From an uncultured bacterium (GTDB lineage: Bacteria; Bdellovibrionota_C; UBA2361; SZUA-149; CALKYB01), in the NCBI GenBank assembly GCA_938003565.1, contig CALKYB010000184.1, forward strand, positions 1 to 7,477: a stretch of DNA of 7,477 nucleotides. The letters are read 5' to 3'. Positions 1-5,783 of the stretch are shown one piece after another. The notes beneath the pieces were generated by a model that saw only the letters and a program-made list of their open reading frames with translations, had not been told where the DNA came from and did no database searches. Within the stretch, counting starts at the first letter, position 1; every line of letters starts with the position of its first letter. Made by a program: the position numbers and the translations under genes.

Positions 1-2
1 TT

Positions 3-161
3 AGCGCAGGCATGTATATTAGTATCTTGAGCTCTTTGGCCGGCCAGGCTTGGCTCGCTGTGTTGTTGACTTGTCTAATCATCGAAAAACATATGACTTT
101 AGTGTCATTTGAAAGGCTCGTATTGCAGACTATCGCATCTAAGAAAATATTTCGCTACTAA
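3..161 (+). CDS. C-terminal end of a probable integral membrane protein (5' partial)
   Basis: This frame is open from the window edge to a TAA at 159-161, giving about 52 residues; the start lies outside the window. The visible part has a hydrophobic stretch (about residues 4-27, reading MYISILSS then LAGQAWLAVLLTCLII) followed by a basic tail ending KKIFRY. That is the usual look of a last membrane helix plus a cytoplasmic tail. Both other forward frames are closed within the first 30 bases. The following genes are glycosyltransferases, so an O-antigen flippase, polymerase or similar polysaccharide membrane protein would fit, but no family motif is visible and that identity is inference from context. 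It could also be a chance open frame, since it is short. Confidence 0.5.
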   Translation, partial: SAGMYISILSSLAGQAWLAVLLTCLIIEKHMTLVSFERLVLQTIASKKIFRY

Positions 162-239
162 GTCTTGTGTCCTTCAAAGTAATTGTTATCTTGTTTTGCA
201 GGAAAACGTCTGGGTTGTTATGGCAATCTCAGTTGTTTT

Positions 240-246
240 AGGAAGG
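240..246 (+). promoter_or_regulatory. Shine-Dalgarno site supporting the TTG start of the first GT2 gene
   Basis: AGGAAGG at 240-246 lies 5 nt before the TTG at 252. The in-frame ATG at 288 has no purine-rich motif at a suitable distance. The site therefore favours the unusual TTG start, although protein-family alignment would favour the ATG. Further upstream a weak promoter-like pair (TTGTGT at 165-170, TATCTT at 187-192, 16-nt spacer) is present, but it is too poor a match to call. Confidence 0.5.
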
Positions 247-251
247 CCTAG

Positions 252-1064
252 TTGCAACATGAAGTTTTTGCATTAAAACACTCACTTATGTCTGATAAAC
301 CATTAGCCTCAATAATTGTAAGAACAAGGAACAGACCAAAGTATTTGCGTGAATGCTTAATTAGTCTTGCAATGCAAAGTGTCTCCTTGCAAGCGAGTGA
401 AATTGGTAGAGGCAGAAAGAAACTTTTGGAAGTGGTGCTTGTCAATGATGGCGGAGAGCTGATCGACCTAGGGGACTTCGACGCTCCTAGAGGTATGGAA
501 ATTCACTATGCTCATTCTGGATTTCCAAAAGGGAGATCTAAATGTGCCAATATCGGACTAGAGCTTTCCACTGGTGATTTCATAGGCTTCTTGGACGATG
601 ATGACATCCTCTACCCAAATCATTTAAACACCTTAGTACCAGCTCTTGAGAACACGAGAGAAAACTATGTCTATTCGGATGGTTTGGTTGCTACTCAAAT
701 TCCCTATTCTAGTTCACCAAGTGGCTATGCAACTATAGATTTGGAACTTGTTTATTCCAGAGAGTTTTCTCATAAAAAACTTAAAGCTGCCAATTTTATC
801 CCTATCCACACAGCCCTATTTAAGCGGCGAGTGATTGATGAGTGGGGTGTTAAGTTTGATGAGAATTTAGAAGTTTTAGAAGATTGGGACTTCTGGTTGC
901 AAATTGCCAATTTCACATCCTTTAAGCATGTTTCCGAGATAACATGTGAGTATAGAATTAGAAACGACGGAACAAATACCATTGGCCAGTTTGATCACCT
1001 CTGGAGATGGAGTGAAAATTACGTAAGAGAGAAACATGGAGCTGAGGTGAATGGGCAAGTATAA
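252..1064 (+). CDS. Family 2 glycosyltransferase (GT-A fold), soluble
   Basis: A 270-residue protein if the TTG at 252 is used, or 258 residues from the ATG at 288 (Met13). The GT2 core begins at about residue 18 with ASIIVRTRNRPKYL, a typical first beta strand and nucleotide-binding loop. It is followed by VNDGG (64-68), GRSKCANIG (94-102), the metal-binding DXD region FLDDDD (113-118), and LEDWDFW (209-215), where the ED pair is in the position of the GT2 catalytic base. The ending YRIRNDGTN (234-242) is also usual in this group. No signal peptide or membrane helix is seen, so it probably acts in the cytoplasm at the membrane surface, moving a sugar from a nucleotide-sugar to a lipid-linked glycan. 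Donor and acceptor cannot be read from sequence. Its last 14 bp overlap the next gene, which implies translational coupling. The family is clear; the exact start is uncertain. Confidence 0.9.
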   Translation: MQHEVFALKHSLMSDKPLASIIVRTRNRPKYLRECLISLAMQSVSLQASEIGRGRKKLLEVVLVNDGGELIDLGDFDAPRGMEIHYAHSGFPKGRSKCANIGLELSTGDFIGFLDDDDILYPNHLNTLVPALENTRENYVYSDGLVATQIPYSSSPSGYATIDLELVYSREFSHKKLKAANFIPIHTALFKRRVIDEWGVKFDENLEVLEDWDFWLQIANFTSFKHVSEITCEYRIRNDGTNTIGQFDHLWRWSENYVREKHGAEVNGQV

Positions 1065-3111
1065 TAAGTTCAAAGTTAACTTAGCGAGTGAGGGTAGTAC
1101 TCACACCAAGATTCTCAATATGGTCGGTAAGGATAAGACCGTACTAGATATTGGTTGTGCGAGTGGATATTTGTCTGAAGCTTTGAGAGATCATTTCTCC
1201 TGTAAGGTTTGGGGGCTAGATCGGGATGAACAGTCCTTGAAACTAGCAAAAGATTTCTGTGAAGATACGTTTTTAGCTAACTTGGATAATGATGAATTAC
1301 AAAAAGTTTTAAAGGGTAAAACATTTCAAGTTGCTGTTTTAGCGGACGTATTAGAGCATTTGAGAAACCCTAGAAAAGTTTTAGAGAGTTTGGTTTCGCA
1401 CATTGATGAATACTTAGTCATTTCAGTGCCAAATATCTCTCATGAGGCAGTAGTGTATGAGCTTCTAAAAGGAGAGTTTAACTACCGTTCTCTTGGTCTT
1501 TTGGATAATACCCATATTCATTTCTTCACCTTGGATTCTATTACCAGTGTTCTGGAGGACTTAGGATTTACTATAGAGAAGATTGAGAAAATTCAAATTC
1601 CTGCAGAGGCTTCTGAGTTTAAGACTTCAATTGAAGATTACCCGGAGGGTATTCGAGCCTATGTGGATTCCCTGCCGCATTCAAAAGATTACCAGTATAT
1701 AATTAGGGCTGCCATGCCTCACCCTGGCTCCCGTACGGTGAATCTAAAAACCAGAGAGTTTCAGCGGAGGGAAGAAGGCTTAACTTCAAAAATTGATTAT
1801 TTGGAAAATCAAGTTTCCGCTCTAAGTGAGGAGTTGGCTGACGCAAGAGAGAAGAGTGTGGGCTACGTCGAGCTTCTTGACTGGCAGAAAGTTAAGGCGA
1901 GGGAGTTGAATGGGATTTTCTATAAAAAGAGGCAGGAGTTAGACGAACTAGAAGAGAATCGACTTGAGATTGATAAGTTAAGGCTTGAGAATGAAAGGCA
2001 GAGGGGTGAGATAGAGAACTATCGCACTGAGCTTTCGCAAATTAGAATGGATACACGATATAGTTCTGGTTCGAAGTTTAGTTTGTCCGGTTTGAGTCCA
2101 ATTTCTATTCTAAAGAACAAGAATAGAAAAAGGTTTTTAGTTGAGCATAGGGTTGTGCCTCCAAAAAACCCAAAGGTGGCAATATTTTCTTTAAGCTACA
2201 ACAGCGAAAGATGGATCCCAAATTATCTAGATGCAGTTAAGAGCCTTCGCTATCCTCCAGAACTACTCTCCCTCCATATTTTAGATAATGCTTCTGCTGA
2301 TGGTTCTAACCAATTATTGTTGGACTCGGTTAATCAGTCCAAAGATTATAAGTTTCCAGTTTTGCTTCATAAGAGTGAGAGTAACTTAGGTTTTGCGGGT
2401 GGAAACAATTTTTTGCTCGACTCCTTAGTTGATCGAGATTTCGATTATGTTTTCTTACTTAACATCGATAGTGAGATTGATAAGGATTGTATCTCTCACC
2501 TAGTCGAAGCTGCTAGAGGAGATGCATCAATTGGTATGGTAGAAGCCAGGCAAATGCCAAAGGAGCATCCTAAATGGTATAATCCAGTAAACTTTGAGAC
2601 TGGTTGGTGCTCAGGGGGAGGGGTCTTAATTAAGAAAGAAGCTCTTGATAGAGTAGGCTTTTTTGACGAGAGGTTTTTTCTCTATTGTGAGGATGTGGAT
2701 TTGAGTTGGAGGATGTGGCTAGCAGGTTATAGATGTCTATTTTGTCCCGAAGCAACTTACTTTCATTACACAGAAGATTTAGATCAAGAAAAAGATCTCT
2801 CAGTTCAAACCTACTATAGTATTCGTAATAGTTTCTACATGCATTTTAAGTATGATTCGGTAAGAGGTATTCGACAGCATATTAAAGAAGTAGATAGGAT
2901 TATTGGATTGGAACGCGATTTAGATAGAAAGAAGCTTTTACAAAAAGCTAAAAGGAATGCCTTAAAAAATGCGCCTCGATTTTTAAAAGATCGAGTGGAG
3001 ATTCAGACCTATCCAGCAATCCCATGGGCCGTGTTTAACGGTTTCAACTATGAGAAAAGACGAGAGTTTGTGGATACTCCCGATGGAAAAAGAAAGATAG
3101 TAGGAATGTGA
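1051..3111 (+). CDS. Fusion protein: SAM methyltransferase, coiled coil and GT2 glycosyltransferase
   Basis: A 686-residue bimodular protein. Residues 1-200 are a class I SAM-dependent methyltransferase: motif I VLDIGCASGY (31-40), an acidic residue ending the next strand in GLDRDE (55-60), ADVLEHL (98-104), and SVPNISHE then GLLDNTHIHFFT (149-160), typical of the Methyltransf_23/11 type linked to glycan genes. Residues 240-335 are charged and helical, with a/d hydrophobic spacing at 248, 251, 255, 258, 262, 265 and again from 300 to 331, so a coiled coil is likely. Residues 374-580 form a GT2 domain of the rhamnosyltransferase-like type: SLSYNSERW, DNASADGS (412-419), NLGFAGGNN (445-453), LLNIDSE (469-475, replacing a classical DXD), GGGVLIKKEALDRVGFFDE and FLYCEDVDLSWR (543-554, with the ED catalytic pair). 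No membrane helix is visible. The ATG at 1051 is preceded by GGAG at 1038-1041 and by an in-frame stop. Substrates are not readable; rhamnose transfer is inferred from subfamily resemblance only. Confidence 0.88.
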   Translation: MGKYNKFKVNLASEGSTHTKILNMVGKDKTVLDIGCASGYLSEALRDHFSCKVWGLDRDEQSLKLAKDFCEDTFLANLDNDELQKVLKGKTFQVAVLADVLEHLRNPRKVLESLVSHIDEYLVISVPNISHEAVVYELLKGEFNYRSLGLLDNTHIHFFTLDSITSVLEDLGFTIEKIEKIQIPAEASEFKTSIEDYPEGIRAYVDSLPHSKDYQYIIRAAMPHPGSRTVNLKTREFQRREEGLTSKIDYLENQVSALSEELADAREKSVGYVELLDWQKVKARELNGIFYKKRQELDELEENRLEIDKLRLENERQRGEIENYRTELSQIRMDTRYSSGSKFSLSGLSPISILKNKNRKRFLVEHRVVPPKNPKVAIFSLSYNSERWIPNYLDAVKSLRYPPELLSLHILDNASADGSNQLLLDSVNQSKDYKFPVLLHKSESNLGFAGGNNFLLDSLVDRDFDYVFLLNIDSEIDKDCISHLVEAARGDASIGMVEARQMPKEHPKWYNPVNFETGWCSGGGVLIKKEALDRVGFFDERFFLYCEDVDLSWRMWLAGYRCLFCPEATYFHYTEDLDQEKDLSVQTYYSIRNSFYMHFKYDSVRGIRQHIKEVDRIIGLERDLDRKKLLQKAKRNALKNAPRFLKDRVEIQTYPAIPWAVFNGFNYEKRREFVDTPDGKRKIVGM

Positions 3112-3118
3112 ATGGCTT

Positions 3119-3628
3119 TTATGTCTCCTGACATCGTCGATAATTGATAAAGGAAAAAGCCTGTTTTTCCTCCTTAAATGTTTCCTCAAATTGGGATTCG
3201 AATTCAGGAAAGAAAGCGTCTCCTTCGTAATTACCTTTGACAAGCGTTAGGAACAGCTCATCCCAAAGAGGCATGGTTTCCTTGTAGATTTCGGAACCTC
3301 CAATGATCCAAAATTTTTTGTCTGAGCTAGGATCAACTTTTAGACTCTCAACAAGTTTGGGAACTGAGCGAGACGGAGAATTTGTTTCTACTATAACACT
3401 ACCTCCAGCAGACCATTTAGTGTTTCTAGTAAAAACAATATTGGAGCGTCCTGGTAGTGGTCTATATTGGTCTGGGAGTGAATCGTAGGTTTTTCTTCCC
3501 ATTGCTACAGGACTTCCGGCAGTTAACTTTGAAAAACGTTTTAAATCTTCTGGAAAATGCCAGGGAAGACCGCCGTCTTTTCCAATTACTCGATTCTCAC
3601 TCATTGCCACAATGGCAGCGACTTTCAT
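3119..3628 (-). CDS. folA: Dihydrofolate reductase
   Basis: A 169-residue enzyme that reduces 7,8-dihydrofolate to tetrahydrofolate with NADPH in the cytoplasm, regenerating the cofactor oxidised by thymidylate synthase. Length and motifs are those of a single-domain bacterial DHFR. They include the N-terminal VAAIVAMSENRVIGKDGGLP, then PWHFPEDLKRF with Asp28 in the place of the E. coli catalytic Asp27, MGRKTYDSLP (43-52), the NADPH-binding segments RPLPGRSNIVFTRN and WIIGGSEIY (107-115), and GDAFFPE (136-142). The ATG at 3626-3628 has GAGAG (plus-strand CTCTC at 3636-3640) 7 nt upstream. It lies 38 bp downstream of thyA on the same strand, so the two are probably co-transcribed. Its stop lies 7 bp from the stop of the convergent fusion gene. 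No lesion or missing key residue is seen. Confidence 0.97.
   Translation of the reverse strand: MKVAAIVAMSENRVIGKDGGLPWHFPEDLKRFSKLTAGSPVAMGRKTYDSLPDQYRPLPGRSNIVFTRNTKWSAGGSVIVETNSPSRSVPKLVESLKVDPSSDKKFWIIGGSEIYKETMPLWDELFLTLVKGNYEGDAFFPEFESQFEETFKEEKQAFSFINYRRCQET
3151..3171. repeat. Perfect inverted repeat inside the 3' end of folA
   Basis: AGGAAAAA (3151-3158) and TTTTTCCT (3164-3171) are perfect reverse complements around a 5-nt loop, an 8-bp stem. It lies 40 bp past the stop of the convergent fusion gene, so it could slow or end + strand transcripts, but the stem is AU-rich and no T run follows on the + strand. On the - strand it is inside folA before its stop, so it cannot be the folA terminator. 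The repeat is certain; a terminator role is weak inference. Confidence 0.4.
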
Positions 3629-3666
3629 AAGGATACTCTCTTTTGTTTGATAATAGGAACTCTCTG

Positions 3667-4476
3667 CTACACCGCTATGTCGAATTTGATGTGAGGGTGA
3701 TAGTTATACTCCTCTAGTTTGAAATCTTCGAATTTAAAAGAAAATAAATCTTTTCGCTCGGGGTTGATCCACATTTGAGGGAGTGGGTGAGGCTCACGCT
3801 TCAGCTGTTCTTTGGCTCCTTCGATATGATTAGCGTATATGTGAGCGTCGCCAATCGTGTGAATGAACTCATGTGGCCTGAGATTGGCGGCTTGCGCAAA
3901 CATCATGAGCAATAGGGAGTAGCTTGCGATGTTGAAGGGAACTCCAAGCATCACATCTGCTGAGCGCTGATAAAGCTGAAGGCTAAGTTTATCTCCACTA
4001 ACGTATAGTTGAAACATAGTGTGACAAGCTGGAGGAGCTACTTCTGGAAGATCCCCAGGGTTCCAGGCTGAAACAATAATCCGTCGACTATTGGGATTAT
4101 TCTTCAACTGGTCCAGTGCAATTGAAATTTGATCTACTGTGTTTCCATCAGCTGCTTTCCATCGCCGCCATTGCTTACCATATACTGGTCCTAACTCTCC
4201 GTTAGAATCAGCCCATTCGTCCCAAATAGAAACTTTGTTTTCTTTGAGGTAAGCGATGTTGGTCTCACCTTTTAAAAACCACAGTAACTCAATTATGATC
4301 GATTTTAGATGACAACGTTTAGTCGTGACTAAAGGAAATCCATCTTCGAGGTTGAATCGCATTTGCCGACCAAAAACGGAATAAGTGCCTGTGCCGGTTC
4401 TATCGGTGCGAGGTTCAGAGGATTGGATATCATTACTGCGAATGATGTCATCGATGAGTTCCAGATATTGTTTCAT
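3667..4476 (-). CDS. thyA: Thymidylate synthase
   Basis: A 269-residue enzyme that methylates dUMP to dTMP, using methylenetetrahydrofolate as one-carbon donor and reductant and releasing dihydrofolate, the substrate of the neighbouring DHFR. It resembles E. coli ThyA (264 residues) from end to end: RTDRTGTGTYSVFG (23-36), FPLVTTKRCHLKSI, ELLWFLKGETNIAYL, IWDEWAD, GPVYGKQWR, the phosphate-binding pair Arg131-Arg132, the catalytic cysteine Cys151 in PPACHTMFQLYV, QRSADVMLGVPFNIASY with Asp174 and Asn182 for dUMP recognition, and GDAHIYANH with His212 and Tyr214. All key residues are present, so it should be active. The ATG at 4474-4476 has AAGGTAGAG upstream. It is first in a - strand unit with folA and has its own likely promoter in the 287-bp region upstream. 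Confidence 0.98.
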   Translation of the reverse strand: MKQYLELIDDIIRSNDIQSSEPRTDRTGTGTYSVFGRQMRFNLEDGFPLVTTKRCHLKSIIIELLWFLKGETNIAYLKENKVSIWDEWADSNGELGPVYGKQWRRWKAADGNTVDQISIALDQLKNNPNSRRIIVSAWNPGDLPEVAPPACHTMFQLYVSGDKLSLQLYQRSADVMLGVPFNIASYSLLLMMFAQAANLRPHEFIHTIGDAHIYANHIEGAKEQLKREPHPLPQMWINPERKDLFSFKFEDFKLEEYNYHPHIKFDIAV

Positions 4477-4763
4477 TTCTACTCTACCTTGGTGGTTAGT
4501 GACTCGTCTTTAGAGAACGACATCTTTTTAGCTAAGAATGGTCTAAAAATGCAAAGATGCTATGTTCCCTAGCATGTAAACTCTTATCTATAGTGCTGCA
4601 GTGACACGGACTCAAGTGCTGTCAGAGTTTTATGGAGCAGTGACTAATATAAGACATTGTAATTATTACTGTTTATTTAATGCTCAAGCGTGACGGGATT
4701 CTTTTAAAGCTAGGAAAATTGTGCAAGAATGGAGCTCTCCGATCCTATTACTGAAATGGTGAA
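4477..4763. other. Divergent intergenic region between thyA and the membrane GT2 gene
   Basis: No convincing gene lies in these 287 bp. The region holds a likely thyA promoter (4587-4615), two copies of AGTGCTG (4592-4598 and 4615-4621), two copies of GCAGTGAC (4598-4605 and 4637-4644) and an 11-bp palindrome GTAATTATTAC (4659-4669). An AT-rich stretch at 4645-4681 could hold a + strand promoter: TAATAT at 4645 and TTTAAT at 4676 are -10-like, but neither has a good -35 box at the right distance. The GT2 start at 4764 has only a weak, very close GGTGA. Confidence 0.7.
4587..4615 (-). promoter_or_regulatory. Candidate sigma-70 type promoter for thyA-folA
   Basis: Read on the - strand, TTGAGT (plus 4610-4615) and TATAGA (plus 4587-4592) each match four of six consensus bases and are separated by exactly 17 nt. 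Transcription would begin near 4580, leaving a leader of about 100 nt before the thyA ATG. It is the best-spaced pair I found upstream of thyA. It is a pattern match only. Confidence 0.45.
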
Positions 4764-5750
4764 ATGAACTTAGTATCTATTGTAATACCTCTATACAACG
4801 AGAGGGATAATATTGCGGCTCTATTTGAGGAGTTAGTGCTTGTAGCGGATGGTGCAAATCTTAACGCTGAATTTGTGCTAGTCGATGATGGATCCAGTGA
4901 TGATACTGTTTCTCGGGTTCGTGAGATTGCCCAGGGTGACGAGCGTTTTAAATTAGTTGAGTTGCGGAGAAATTTTGGTCAAACCGCAGCGATGCAGGCT
5001 GGTTTTGATTTTGCTGAGGGTGAAATAGTTGTTACTCTAGACGGTGATCTACAGAACGATCCGGCTGAGATTCCCAAAATGATCAAGAAGTTAAACGAGG
5101 GTTATGATTTAGTTGCTGGGTGGAGAAGGGATCGGCAGGATGCTTTTATTAGTCGTAAGCTTCCCTCCATGCTTGCAAATAGACTAATTTCGAAGACAAC
5201 TTCAGTCAAACTGCATGACTATGGTTGTACTTTGAAAGTTATGACTCGAGATATCGCCAAGAACATAAACCTTTATGGCGAAATGCATCGCTTTATTCCC
5301 GCTTTAGCTGCCGAGCTTGGCGCCAATATTGCTGAAGTACCTGTAAATCATCGCCCAAGAATACACGGAACTTCGAAGTATGGAATTTCCAGAACGTTTC
5401 GGGTTCTTTTAGACCTGTTAACAGTTAAGTTTTTTCTCGGTTTTTCTACTCGTCCGCTTCACATGTTTGGAGGTCTTGGGATGATATGTGGAGGACTAGG
5501 AGTGGGTCTGTTGACCTACTTGGCGTATGAGAAGTTATTTTTAGATCTACCTTTGGCAGGAAGACCACTGCTTCTTTTGACTACCATGTTGATACTAATT
5601 GGCTTGCAATTTGTATGTTTTGGCCTCCTTGCTGAGATTCTAGTTCGAACTCATTTTGAGTCTCAGAATAAAAAAATATATGCCGTTAGAAATGTCTTTC
5701 AGGGGAACCGGGGTTCTGCCGCGAAAAAAATCAGAGCGAACCAAGGCTGA
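4764..5750 (+). CDS. Membrane-anchored polyprenyl-phosphate glycosyltransferase (GT2, DPM1/GtrB-like)
   Basis: A 328-residue protein. The catalytic GT2 domain (1-225) shows SIVIPLYNERDNI (5-17), VDDGSSDDT (40-48), RRNFGQTAAMQAGFDFAEG, the metal-binding DGDLQNDP (93-100), HDYGCTLKVM (151-160), GEMHRFIPAL (172-181) and NHRPRIHGTSKYG (195-207). This set is diagnostic of dolichyl-phosphate-mannose-synthase-like enzymes such as GtrB and ArnC. Two hydrophobic segments follow (about 233-255 and 267-292), as in GtrB, then a basic cytoplasmic tail. Such enzymes move a sugar from a nucleotide-sugar to undecaprenyl phosphate at the inner membrane face; the sugar here is unknown. The ATG at 4764 is the first possible start after an in-frame stop at 4752, and it places the first beta strand at the usual position. 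It probably begins a + strand operon with the next two genes (33-bp and 1-bp gaps). Confidence 0.93.
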   Translation: MNLVSIVIPLYNERDNIAALFEELVLVADGANLNAEFVLVDDGSSDDTVSRVREIAQGDERFKLVELRRNFGQTAAMQAGFDFAEGEIVVTLDGDLQNDPAEIPKMIKKLNEGYDLVAGWRRDRQDAFISRKLPSMLANRLISKTTSVKLHDYGCTLKVMTRDIAKNINLYGEMHRFIPALAAELGANIAEVPVNHRPRIHGTSKYGISRTFRVLLDLLTVKFFLGFSTRPLHMFGGLGMICGGLGVGLLTYLAYEKLFLDLPLAGRPLLLLTTMLILIGLQFVCFGLLAEILVRTHFESQNKKIYAVRNVFQGNRGSAAKKIRANQG

Positions 5751-5761
5751 GGGCCGTTTGT

Positions 5762-5776
5762 CTTAGAACCTAAGGT
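5762..5776 (+). promoter_or_regulatory. Ribosome binding site of the GTG-started GT4 gene, overlapping an inverted repeat
   Basis: AAGGT at 5772-5776 lies 7 nt before the GTG at 5784 and supports that start. There is no ATG in frame between the preceding in-frame stop (5748-5750) and 5784. CTTAG (5762-5766) can pair with CTAAG (5770-5774) across a 3-nt loop, which would partly hide the site. The stem is only 5 bp, so any effect on translation is speculative. Confidence 0.5.
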
Positions 5777-5783
5777 TACCCAA

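Noticed and set aside
37..46. Perfect 10-bp palindrome TGGCCGGCCA
   Set aside because: It falls in the open frame at the left edge (codons for Leu-Ala-Gly-Gln) and nothing links it to regulation; restriction-site-like palindromes of this size occur by chance.
220..276. 18-codon open frame (ATG 220 to TAA 274-276) running into the first GT2 gene
   Set aside because: Very short, no good ribosome binding site and no recognisable feature; the AGGAAGG inside it serves the TTG start better.
3119..3628. folA as a mobile trimethoprim-resistance (dfr) cassette
   Set aside because: No integrase, attC-like site or insertion sequence is seen, and it forms a unit with thyA, as expected for a chromosomal housekeeping gene.
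4363..4572. Forward open frame of 69 codons across the start of thyA
   Set aside because: It lies mostly antisense to the well-supported thyA, shows no protein-family motif and has no ribosome binding site.
4680..4754. Possible 24-codon leader peptide (ATG 4680, TGA 4752-4754) ending 9 bp before the membrane GT2
   Set aside because: No Shine-Dalgarno motif, no run of regulatory codons and no terminator/antiterminator pair; probably chance.
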